This document shows positions 34,543 through 45,864 of a stretch of 64,000 nucleotides of DNA, piece after piece. The translations under genes were made by a program, and so were the position numbers. The number at the start of each line of letters is the position of its first letter. Position 1 is the first letter of the stretch. The notes beneath the pieces were generated by a model. That model was given only the letters and a program-made list of their open reading frames with translations. It did not search any database and was not told the origin of the DNA. Origin of the DNA: Rebecca billardiae RCC1528 (Eukaryota; Haptophyta); the NCBI GenBank assembly GCA_965240325.2, contig OZ251230.1, forward strand, positions 744,001 to 808,000, read 5' to 3'.

Positions 34543-37500
34543 ATGGCTGATGGCGTGGACGCGTCCCCGCTCGCGGAGCTCGCCAAGCTGTGGGGGAAAG
34601 GCGACGTGGCGGCGCTGCTCGAGGCGAGCGAGGTCAGCCTTGATGGCAACGCGGCTGTCTCTCAGGGCGTGCCGTGGCAGGGCGTGCTCCAGCTGCTCCT
34701 CACGTCCACACGCCTTGAGACACTCAACCTCTGGTGTGCGCAGAGCGGTGGGGCGGGCAGGTGGCGGCGCCACGTGGCGCGTGCAGACGGAGGCGTATGG
34801 GCACACACTGCCCTGCATGTGGCTGGCCCATCGGCACGTGTCAGCGCCGCTCCGGGTGCCGCGCCGCCGCCGCCGTGTACGCCGCACGCGCTGCTCACAG
34901 CGGCACGTGCGCGCGAGCACACAGGCGGCACACGCGCGCCGATGCGTGCGTGCGTGACGGGCGGGCGGGAGCTTGAGGCGCGCGCATGCATGCTGCATCG
35001 CGTGCGCCATCGCACACGCCGCTCAGCCGCGCCCCGCCCCGCGCCCTCCCCTGCGCGCAGTGAGACCGGCGTGGGTGACGAGGGTGCCACGCAGCTCGGC
35101 GCCGCCCTCGCGTCGGGCAAGACGCGCCTGCGGGAGCTGGACCTCAGGTGAGCGCTGGGGTGGGCACTCCGCGCGGCGCGCGGCGCGTGGACGTTGGGTG
35201 GCGGGGGGGGAGGCTGGGTGGTGCGCATCGTCACGGGCATCGATGCGCACGAGCCCGGGCCGCCGCGCGCGCGCCGCGCCGAGCGCCGCGCCGCCGCCGC
35301 CGCGCGCGCCCGCGCGGCGGCGGCGGCGGCGCGCACACGCAAGCGCGCGCGCATCGGCGCACGCGCGCCGATGCGTGCGCGCGTGACGGGGGCGCGGGAG
35401 CTTGCGGCGCGCGCATGCATGCTGCCTCACGTGTACCATCGCACACGCCGCTCAGCCGCGCCCCGCCCCGCGCCCTCCCCTGCGCGCAGTGAGACCGGCG
35501 TGGGTGACGAGGGTGCCACGCAGCTCGGCGCCGCCCTCGCGTCGGGCAAGACGCGCCTGCGGGTGCTGGACCTCTGGTGAGCGCTGGGGTGGGCACTCGG
35601 CGCGGCGCGCGGCGCGTGGACGTTGGGTGTCGGGGGGGGAGGCTGGGTGGCGCGCGTTGTCGCGGGCATCGATGCGCACGAGCCCGGGCTGCCGCGCGCG
35701 CGCCGCGCCGAGCGCCGTGCCCCCGCGGCCGCGCGCGCCGCCTTCGGCGGCGGCGGCGGCGCGCACACGCGAGCGCGCGCACATCGGCGCACGCGCGCCG
35801 ATGCGTGTGCGCGTGACGGGGGCGCGGGCGCTTGCGGCGCGCGCATGGATGCTGCATCGCGTGTGCCATCGCACACGCCGCTCAGCCGCGCCCCGCCCCG
35901 CGCCCTCCCCTGCGCACAGTTGGACCGGCGTGGGTGACGAGGGTGCCACGCAGCTCGGCGCCGCCCTCGCGTCGGGCAAGACGCGCCTGCGGGAGCTGAA
36001 CCTCTGGTGAGCGCTGGGGTGGGCACTCGGCGCGGCGCGCGGCGCGTGGACGGTGGGTGGCGGGGGAGGAGGCTGGGTGGCGCGCGTTGTCGCGGGCATC
36101 GATGCGCGCGAGCCCGGGCTGCCGCGCGCTTGCCGCGCCGAGCGCCGCGCCGCCGCCGCCGCGCGCGCCGCACGCTGTGGCGGCGGCGCGCACACGCGAG
36201 CGCGCGCGCATCGGCGCACGCGCGCCGATGCGTGCGCGCGTGACGGGGGCGCGGGCGCTTGCGGCGCGCGCATGGATGCTGCATCGCGTGTGCCATCGCA
36301 CACGCCGCTCAGCCGCGCCCCGCCCACCGCCCTCCCCTGCGCACAGTTGGACCGGCGTGGGTGACGAGGGTGCCACGCAGCTCGGCGCCGCCCTCGCGTC
36401 GGGCAAGACGCGCCTGCGGAAGCTGAACCTCGGGTGAGCGCTGGGGTGGGCACTCGGCGCGGCGCGCGGCGCGTGGACGGTGGGTGGCGGGGGGGGGGGC
36501 TGGGTGGCGCGCGTTGCCGCGGGCATCGATGCGCACGAGCCCGGGCTGCCGCGCGCGCGCCGCGCCGAGCGCCGTGCCGCCGCGGCCGCGCGCGCCGCCT
36601 TCGGCGGCGGCGGCGGCGCGCACACGCGAGCGCGCGCGCATCGGCGCACGCGCGCCGATGCGTGCGCGCGTGACGGGGGCGCGGGAGCGTGCGGCGCGCG
36701 TATGCATGCTGCATCGCGTGCGCCATCGCACACGCCGCTCAGCCGCGCCCCGCCCCGCGCCCTCCCCTGCGCGCAGTTACACCGGCGTGGGTGACGAGGG
36801 TGCCACGCAGCTCGGCGCCGCCCTCGCGTCGGGCAAGACGCGCCTGCGGGAGCTGCACCTCTTGTGAGCGCTGGGGTGGGCACTCGGCGCGGCGCGCGGT
36901 GCGTGGACGGTGGGCGGCGGGGGAGGAGGGTGGTTGGCGTGCATCGTCACGGGCATCGATGCGCTCGAGCCCGGGCCGCCGCCGCGCGCGCCGCGCCGAG
37001 CGCCGCGCCGCCGCCGCCGCGCACGCCGCACGCTGCGGCGGCGGCACGCACACGCGAGCGCGCGCGCATCGGCACACGCGCGCCGATGCGTGCGCGCGTG
37101 ACGGGCGGGCGGGAGCTTGCGGCGCGCGCATGCATGCTGCATGGCGCGCGCCATCGCACACGCCGCTCAGCCGCGCCCCGCCCCGCGCCCTCCCCTGCGC
37201 GCAGTGACGACACCCACGTGGGTGACGAGGGTGCCACGCAGCTCGGCGCCGCCCTCGCGTCGGGCAAGACGCGCCTGCGGGTGCTGGGCCTCAGGTGAGC
37301 GCTGGGGTGGGCACTCGGCGCGGCGCGTGGTGCGTGGATGTTGGACGGCGGGGGAGGAGGGTGGGTGACGCGCATCGTCACGGGCATCGATGCGCGCGAG
37401 CCCGGGCTGCCGCGCGCGCCCCGCGCCGAGCGCCGCGCCGCCGCCGCCGAGCGGGCCGCACGCTGCGGCAGCGGCGGCGCGCACACGCGAGCGCGCGCGC

Positions 37501-40500
37501 ATCGGCGCACGCGCGCCGATGCGTGCGCGCAAGACGGGGGTGCTGGAGCTTGCGGCGCGTGCATGCATGCTGCATCGCGTGTGCCATCGCACACGCCGCT
37601 CAGCCGCGCCCCGCCCCGCGCCCTCCCCTGCGCGCAGTGACACCCGCGTGGGTGACGAGGGTGCCACGCAGCTCGGCGCCGCCCTCGCGTCGGGCAAGAC
37701 GCGCCTGCGGGAGCTGTACCTCTGGTGAGCGCTGGGGTGGGCACTCGGCGCGGCGCGCGGTGCGTGGACGGTGGGCGGCGGGGGAGGAGGGTGGGTTGCG
37801 TGCGTTGTCACGGGCATCGATGCGCGCGAGCCCGGGCCACCACGCGCGCCCCGCGCCGAGCGCCGCGCCGTCGCCGCCGAGCGCGCCGCACGCTGCGGCA
37901 GTGGTCGCGCGCACACGCGAGCGCACACGCATCGGCGCACGCGCGCCGATGCGTGTGCGCGTGACGGGGTCGCGGGCGCTCGAGGCGCGCGCATGCATGC
38001 TGCATCGCGTGCGCCATTGCACACGCCGCTCAGCCGCGCCCCGCCCCGCGCCCTCCCCTGCGCGCAGTCGCACCGGCGTGGGTGACGAGGGTGCCACGCA
38101 GCTCGGCGCCGCCCTCGCGTCGGGCAAGACGCGCCTGCGGGTGCTGAGCCTCCAGTGAGCGCTGGGGTGGGCACTCGGCGCGGCGTGCGGCGCGTGGACG
38201 GTGGGTGGCGGGGGAGGAGGGTGGGTGGCGCACAGCACCATAGGCATCGATGCGCGCGAGCCCGGGCGGCCGCGCGCGCGCCGCGCCGAGCGCGGCGCCG
38301 CCACCACCGCGCACGGCGCACGCTGCGGCAGCGGCGGCGCGCACACGCGAGCGCGCGCGCATCGGCGCACGCGCGCCGATGAGTGCGCGCGTGTCGGGGG
38401 CGCGGGAGCTTGCGGCGCGCACGTTTGCATGCTGCATCACGTGCGCCATCGCACACGCCGCTCAGCCGCGCCCCGCCCCGCGCCCTCCCCTGCGCGCAGT
38501 CGCACCCGCGTGGGTGACGAGCGTGCCACGCAGCTCGGCGCCGCCCTCGCGTCGGGCAAGACGCGCCTGCGGGAGCTGCACCTCAAGTGAGCGCTGGGGT
38601 GGGCACTCGGCGCGGCGCGCGGTGCGCGGACGGTGGGCGGCGGGGCAGGAGGCTGGGTGGCGCGCATTGCCACGGGCATCGATGCGCACGAGCCCGGGCT
38701 GCCGCGCGCGCCCCGCGCCGAGCGCCGTGCCCCCGCCGCCGCGCGCGCCGCACGCGGCGGCGGCGGCGGTGCGCACACGCGAGCGCGCGCGCATCGGCGC
38801 ACGCGCGCCGATGCGTGTGCGCGTGACTGGGTCGCTGGCGCTCGAGGCGCGCGCATGCATGCTACATCGCGTGCGCCATCGCACATGCCGCTCAGCCGCG
38901 CCCCGCCCCGCGCCCTCCCCTGCGCGCAGTGAGACCGGCGTGGGTGACGAGGGTGCCACGCAGCTCGGCGCCGCCCTCGCGTCGGGCAAGACGCGCCTGC
39001 GGGTGCTGAACCTCGGGTGAGCGCTGGGGTGGGCACTCGGCGCGGCGCGCGGCGCGTGGACGGTGGGCGGCGGGGGAGGAGGGTGGGTGGCGTGCATGGT
39101 CACGGGCATCGATGCGCGCGAGCCCGGGCTACCGCGCGCGCCCCGCGCCGAGCGCCGCGCCGTCGCCGCCGCGCGCGCCGCACGCTGCGGCAGTGGTCGC
39201 GCGCACACGCGAGCGCACACGCATCGGCGCACGCGCGCCGATGCGTGTGCGCGTGACGGGGTCGCGGGCGCTCGAGGCGCGCGCATGCATGCTGCATCGC
39301 GTGCGCCATTGCACACGCCGCTCAGCCGCGCCCCGCCCCGCGCCCTCCCCTGCGCGCAGTCGCACCGGCGTGGGTGACGAGGGTGCCACGCAGCTCGGCG
39401 CCGCCCTCGCGTCGGGCAAGACGCGCCTGCGGGTGCTGAGCCTCCAGTGAGCGCTGGGGTGGGCACTCGGCGCGGCGTGCGGCGCGTGGACGGTGGGTGG
39501 CGGGGGAGGAGGGTGGGTGGCGCACAGCACCATAGGCATCGATGCGCGCGAGCCCGGGCGGCCGCGCGCGCGCCGCGCCGAGCGCGGCGCCGCCACCACC
39601 GCGCACGGCGCACGCTGCGGCAGCGGCGGCGCGCACACGCGAGCGCGCGCGCATCGGCGCACGCGCGCCGATGAGTGCGCGCGTGTCGGGGGCGCGGGAG
39701 CTTGCGGCGCGCACGTTTGCATGCTGCATCACGTGCGCCATCGCACACGCCGCTCAGCCGCGCCCCGCCCCGCGCCCTCCCCTGCGCGCAGTCGCACCCG
39801 CGTGGGTGACGAGGGTGCCACGCAGCTCGGCGCCGCCCTCGCGTCGGGCAAGACGCGCCTGCGGGTGCTGAGCCTCCAGTGAGCGCTGGGGTGGGCACTC
39901 GGCGCGGCGTGCGGCGCGTGGACGGTGGGTGGCGGGGGAGGAGGGTGGGTGGCGCACAGCACCATAGGCATCGATGCGCGCGAGCCCGGGCGGCCGCGCG
40001 CGCGCCGCGCCGAGCGCGGCGCCGCCACCACCGCGCACGGCGCACGCTGCGGCAGCGGCGGCGCGCACACGCGAGCGCGCGCGCATCGGCGCACGCGCGC
40101 CGATGCGTGTGCGCGTGACTGGGTCGCTGGCGCTCGAGGCGCGCGCATGCATGCTACATCGCGTGCGCCATCGCACATGCCGCTCAGCCGCGCCCCGCCC
40201 CGCGCCCTCCCCTGCGCGCAGTGAGACCGGCGTGGGTGACGAGGGTGCCACGCAGCTCGGCGCCGCCCTCGCGTCGGGCAAGACGCGCCTGCGGGTGCTG
40301 AACCTCTTGTGAGCGCTGGGGTGGGCACTCGGCGCGGCGCGCGGCGCGTGGACGGTGGGCGGCGGGGGAGGAGGCTGGGTGGCGATCATCGTCACGGGCA
40401 TCGATGCGCGCGAGCCCGGGCCGCCGCCGCGCGCGCCGCGCCGAGCGCCGCGCCGCCGCCGCCGCGCGCGCCGCACGCTGCGGCGGCGGCGGCACGCACA

Positions 40501-43500
40501 CGTGAGCGCGCGCGCATCGGCACACGCGCGCTGATGCGTGCGCGCGTGACGGGCGGGCGGGAGCTTGCGGCGCGCGCATGCATGCTGCATCGCGCGCGCC
40601 ATCGCACACGCCGCTCAGCCGCGCTCCGCCCCGCGCCCTCCCCTGCGCGCAGTCTCACCGGCGTGGGTGACGAGGGTGCCACGCAGCTCGGCGCCGCCCT
40701 CGCGTCGGGCAAGACGCGCCTGCGGAAGCTGGACCTCGAGTGAGCGCTGGGGTGGGCACTCGGCGCGGCGCGTGGTGCGTGGATGATGGACGGCGGGGGA
40801 GGAGGCTGGGTGACGCGCATCGTCACGGGCATCGATGCGCGCGAGCCCGGGCTGCCGCGCGCGCCCCGCGCCGAGCGCCGCGCCGCCGCCGCCGAGCGGG
40901 CCGCACGCTGCGGCAGCGGCGGCGCGCACACGCGAGCGCGCGCGCATCGGCGCACGCGCGCCGATGCGTGCGCGCGTGACGGGGGCGCGGGAGCTTGCGG
41001 CGCGCGCATGCATGCTGCCTCACGTGCGCCATCGCACACGCCGCTCAGCCGCGCCCCGCCCCGCGCCCTCCCCTGCGCGCAGTCGCACCGGCGTGGGTGA
41101 CGAGGGTGCCACGCAGCTCGGCGCCGCCCTCGCGTCGGGCAAGACGCGCCTGCGGGAGCTGAACCTCTAGTGAGCGCTGGGGTGGGCACTCGGCGCGGCG
41201 CGCGGCGCGTGGACGGTGGGCGGCGGGGGAGGAGGCTGGGTGGCGATCATCGTCACGGGCATCGATGCGCACGAGCCCGGGCTACCGCGCGCGCGCCGCG
41301 CCGAGCGCCGCGCCGCCGCGGCCGCGCGCGCCGCACGCTGCGGCAGCGGCGGCGCGCACACGCGAGCGCGCGCGCATCGGCGCACGCGCGCCGATGCGTG
41401 CGCGCGTGACGGGGGCGCGGGCGCTTGCGGCGCGCGCATGGATGCTGCATCGCGTGCGCCATCGCACACGCCGCTCAGCCGCGCCCCGCCCCGCGCCCTC
41501 CTCTGCGCGCAGTTACACCCCCGCGTCTGACGAGGTCAAGGAACGCGTCAATCAGGCCCTGGAGGCGAACAGTGCTCGGCTGCAGCAGGAGCCACCCAGG
41601 TGCAAGGGGGGGGGGGGGGGCACAACGCGCCGCGCCCGTGCATGCGCGGGGCGGGCGGGAAAGGGGGCAGCGGCTGGCTGTGATTGGCCGCCCCATGCGC
41701 AACGCACCCCGGCTCTGCCACCGCACGCCCGTGGCACGCGCTTGGCCGCCGCTCACGTGCGCACCTCGCCCACCGCCTGCCTGCGCGCGCAGTGATGACT
41801 CTGCTGACGACTCTGCTGATGACTCTGCTGACGACTCTGCTGACGACTCTGCTGACGACTCGGCCTCTGGCGACGAGGCGGAGGCGGAGGAGCCGGAGAC
41901 CGCGCTCGAGGCGCTCGCGGAGCGGCGGCGCGCTGCGGACGCCGCGCGCGCCGCGCTCGGCGCCGAGCAGGCGGCCATCCGCGCCGCCCTCGGCCGCGGC
42001 GGCGTGGACGAGGCGCGGCTGGCGCGGCGCGACGCGCGCCGTGCCGAGCTGGGCGCCGCGCTCGAGGCGCTCGGCGCGTGCGCGCTCGACGCGCACGCGG
42101 ACTCGCAGCAGCGCGCGGCGGCGCTGCGTCGCGAGGCGCGCGCGTTGCGCGCGGCGCTCGAGCGCGCGGGCACGCCAGAGCAGCCGCGCGCGCCAGCCGG
42201 CGACGGCTCCGCTCCGGCGCCCCTGCCGCCGCCTCGCGCGCTCGAGCGCGCGGTGGGCGCGGCGGTGCGCGCGCACGACGCCGCAGCGCCCACCTCAGGC
42301 GCGGGCGGTGGCGGCGCGGCGCTCGCTGCCGCGTGGGCGGAGGTGGCGCGCCAGGCCATCGCCCTCGCGGCGCGCGGCACGTACGCCGACGCGGACGACG
42401 GCGCGTGCGCCTCGGCGTGGGCGCTCGCCATGCCCGGCCTGTGCGACGCGGCGCGCGCTGCCGCCACAAGCGGCGGCGGCCTGACCGACGCGGCGCGCGC
42501 GCGCGCGGCCGCGTGCGACGAGCGCGCCGCAGTGGCCGAGCGCGCGCGCACGATCGCGCGCGAGGCGGAGGCGGAGGCGCGCGAGCTGCGCGCGCTGCCG
42601 TCCGCCGAGCGCGCGCACGGCGCGCACGAGCTGCGCGAGCGCGAGGAGGCGTGCAGGGCGGCGGCGCGCGCGCTGCGCCTCGCGCGCCACGCTTTAGAAA
42701 ACGCGCAGGACGACGGCGGCGACGTGGACGGCGCACAGCGCGCACTCGTCGACGCGCAGCGGCGCGCGCAGCGCACGCAGCGCGCGCGCGAGCGCTCGCT
42801 CGACCGCCTGTACGAGCTGGCGGGCGGGCCGTTCCCCGAGCTGCCCGCCATGCTGCCCGAGGCGTTCGACGGCGCGGGCGCGCTGCCCGCGGGCGCGCGG
42901 CCCGCGTGGCTGCACGGCCGCACGCTCGCGCAGTACGAGCCGTGCGAGTGGCCCGACGGCGCGGCGCCCGGCCGCGCGCGGCACGAGGTGCTGCTGCGCG
43001 CGTTCGCGGGCGAGCGCGTTGTGCTCAAGGTGTACCCGCTGGCGAGCGACACGGAGCGCCGGCTGCTCGGGCGCGAGGTGGAGTTTGCGCTGGCGCACGC
43101 GCACCCACACCTCGCGCGCGTGGCGGGCGTCTTTGTCGACGAGCCGCGCGGCGCGCGCTGCGCGCTCGTGCAGACGCCGCTCTACTCGGGCGGCACGCTG
43201 CGCGGCTGGCTCGAGCGCGACGAGGCGGCGGCGGGCTTGCCGCCCGAGGCGGTGCGCGGTGGCGCGGCGGGCGCGCGTATGCTCGAGCCGGCGCACGCGC
43301 GCGTCGCGCCCGTGCGCGTGCGCGCGCTGCGGCAGCTGCTGGGCGCGCTCGCGCACCTGCACGCGCGCGGCGCGGTGCACGGCGACGTGAAGCTCGAGAA
43401 CGCGTTCGTGCAGCTGCCGGGCGACGACGCGGCCGAGCGGCCGCTCGGCGCGGCCGAGCCGTTCCGCGTGCTGCTCGGCGACTTTGACCTGGCGCGCGTG

Positions 43501-44667
43501 GAGGAGGCGCTGCAGCACGCGGCTGGCGGCGGCGTGCCGAGCGCGACGACGCGCGCGGGCGCGGGCACCGAGGGCCACATGGCGCCCGAGCTGCTCGTGC
43601 CCGGCGCGCGCGCGAGCGCGGCGTCGGACGTGTTCGCGTTCGGCGTGTGCGTGCTGCGCGCGCTCGCGGCCGACGAGCCGACGCGCGCCGCGCTCGTGGG
43701 CTCGGTGCAGGGCGCGCGCGCCGCGGCGGCTGCGCTGGGCGAGCCGCTCGTCGTGGCCGCGCTGTCGGACGCGCCGGGCGCGCGGCCGAGCGCGGCGCAG
43801 CTCGAGGGCGCGGCGCTGTGGGCGGCGAGCGACGAGGCGCTGCGCGCGGCCGAGGCCGAGCGCGAGGCGGCGGCCGCGAGCGCGCGCGCCGCGCTGCGCA
43901 CGTGCGCGGTGTGCTTGGACGAGGAGGTGCCGCCGGACGAGTGCGCCGAGTGCGCGGGCGGCGGGCACGCGGTGTGCTCGCTCTGCCTCTCCACGCACGT
44001 GCAGCTGTGCGCGCAGCCCGACGGCGGCGGCGGCGCGACGCTCGACGCGGACGGGCGCGTGCCGTGCGTCGAGGTGGGCAGCGGCTGCGCGCACGCGTAC
44101 CTGGACGGCGAGCTCGCGCGCCGCACGACCGCCGCGGCGTTCGGCGCGTACTGGCGCGCGCGCGAGCAGCACGCCGAGGCGCGCGGCGAGGAGCGCGCGG
44201 CCGAGCGCGCGCGCGCCGAGGCCTTGCGCCTCGCGGCGCTCAGCGCGGCCGAGCGCGTGCGCGAGCAGCGGCGCGCGCACATCATCGATCATATCCTCAC
44301 GCTCAAGTGCCCGCGCTGCGGCATGGCGTTTGCCGAGTGGCTCGACGGCGCGCGCGGCTTCGACGGCTGCTGCGCGCTGCAGTGCGCGCGCGATCGGTGC
44401 GGCTGCCACTTCTGCGCCTACTGCCTCGCCGACTGCGGCGCCGACGCGCACCCGCACGTGCGCGGCTGCGAGCACGGCAACGGCACGTACTTTGCGCAGC
44501 GCGGCGAGTTTGAGGCGGCGCAGCGCGCGCGGCGTGAGCGCGCGCTGCGCCGCTACCTCGCCGACGAGGCGGGCGCGGACGACGCGGCGCGCCGAGCGAT
44601 CGTCGCGTCCGTCGAGCGCGAGCTGCGCGACCTCCGCATCGACCCAGACGCACTCGCGCGCGAGTGA
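34543..44667 (+). CDS. LRR - coiled coil - protein kinase - RING/Rcat receptor-like gene D (15 LRR exons)
   Basis: Eighteen exons: 34543-34733, 35061-35147, 35490-35576, 35920-36006, 36347-36433, 36777-36863, 37205-37294, 37638-37724, 38068-38154, 38500-38586, 38930-39016, 39360-39446, 39792-39878, 40222-40308, 40653-40739, 41083-41169, 41513-41599, 41793-44667. They join to 1486 aa, the largest member. The last exon has six SADD units, then the coiled coil (RLARHALENAQDD), the kinase (VVLKVYP; ERRLLGREVEFALA; HGDVKLEN; GDFDLA) and the RING/Rcat. The linker exon is YTPASDEVKERVNQALEAN, shared with E. It is largely identical to E over both ends but has two more LRR units, so D and E are the youngest pair. 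Confidence 0.8.
35061..41169 (+). repeat. LRR exon/intron tandem array of gene D (15 units)
   Basis: The variable blocks are ETGV/ELDL, ETGV/VLDL, WTGV/ELNL, WTGV/KLNL, YTGV/ELHL, DDTHV/VLGL, DTRV/ELYL, RTGV/VLSL, RTRV/ELHL, ETGV/VLNL, RTGV/VLSL, RTRV/VLSL, ETGV/VLNL, LTGV/KLDL and RTGV/ELNL. Split-codon residues are S, C, C, G, F, S, C, H, N, G, H, H, F, D, Y. The introns starting at 38155, 39447 and 39879 share a rare CGCACAGCACCATAGGCATC segment, and units 8 to 13 repeat in blocks. This shows recent internal expansion. In unit 9 GAGGGT became GAGCGT (Gly to Arg). Confidence 0.85.
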
Positions 44668-44940
44668 CCGGTGGGCCCCGGGGGCGTCGGCTGCGCGCAG
44701 CCAGGCGCGGGCGGGCACGTGGGCACGAGCTGAGCGCGATGATGCTCTGCGGGGGCCACGTGCGCGGATGCACCGCCACGCTGAACACGCTGGTGCCGAA
44801 TCGCACGTGGCGGCTGGGGGCGCTCACCCAGCTCCGCGCCGTCGAGAGCTCCGAGCCGGAGCTACGCCGGCCGCTGAGGGGCGTCGGGGAGAGGGATGAG
44901 ACGGAGGCGCGCGCAGCGACGATGCGCGGCTCGGTGGCTA

Positions 44941-45729
44941 CGCGCTCCAGTGAACGGCGCACGGTGAACGAGTTGGCGACCTTCTCCTTCGTGATGACGA
45001 TTAAATCGCTCAGCTTGCCGAGGAGGATCCCCGCCCACTTGTGCGCGTACCCGCTCGACGCGCCCACGGCGACCGCAGCGTCGGCGAGCTCGATCCCCGA
45101 TCGGATCAGCTCCTCGCGCCGCGCCGCGTCCTCGGCCGCCTGCTTGGACAGCTCGTAGCGCGCGCGCGCACGCCGCCAGAGGAGCTCGACGTCGTCAGCC
45201 GCGGGTGCAGCGGAGGCCTCCTGCTCGAGCAGTGCGTACAGCGCTTCGTATTCGCCCGCGGCGTGCATCTCGTCCGCGCGCGAGAAGCGCGCTGGGCTCT
45301 CTTCGAGGGGCGGTGCCATCTGCCCACTCGGCCTCTCGAGGCTGGTCGCACTCCCGGCGTCAGGTGAGGCCGAGCCGTCCAGTGCAGCCCGCGCTGCAGC
45401 CTCGCCCGGGGCGGTAGCATCGGGTTTGCGGCGGCGATAGAGCCGCAGCGGGGAAAGGCGCGAGAGAACCCGACGTACGCGGCCAGGCGGCGCTGAAGCT
45501 CCCTCCTCACGTTCCTCCTCGCAGGACGAATCCGCCGCATCATGGCAACACACGTGCGTGCAGGCGAAGGCGGCAGGAGCTTGCATCCGGGCGCGAGGGT
45601 CGGAGATGAGCCTGGCCAGTGCGTGCGAGGAATGTGGGCACCACCAAAGGGCACGGCGGCGATTACTAGCACGACGGCCAACCGCATTACGCGGCCGTCC
45701 ACCGCCGCGGGAGATTGGGCAGCCATCAA
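44941..45729 (-). pseudogene. RMDN copy 5, 3'-truncated and frameshifted
   Basis: The core is open and fused without a stop into the antisense of the receptor D tail (SLERVATEPRIVAARAS). The signal peptide part (MMAAQSPAAVDGRVMRLAVVLV from 45729) is in another frame because of the extra base in GACGAATCCGCCGCATC. It has the SDLIVITKEK variant of copy 4. Copies 4 and 5 therefore derive from one damaged ancestor and mark D and C as neighbours in duplication history. Confidence 0.75.
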
Positions 45730-45864
45730 GACGACTCGCCCTCGTCACGAAAAGGCAAAAGCTGAGACGAAATGAAAGGCTCGCATCCGGACCAGCAACC
45801 ACCGGAACTCCGGAAGGCATCGGCCACCAGCCTCGCCACTCTCGGAGGCGCCCAGTGCGACAGC

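Noticed and set aside
44303-45820. A 505-aa minus-strand fusion protein of RMDN with an Arg-rich tail
   Set aside because: The RMDN signal sequence is in another frame and the tail is antisense of the receptor 3' flank. It is a truncated pseudogene reading on by chance.
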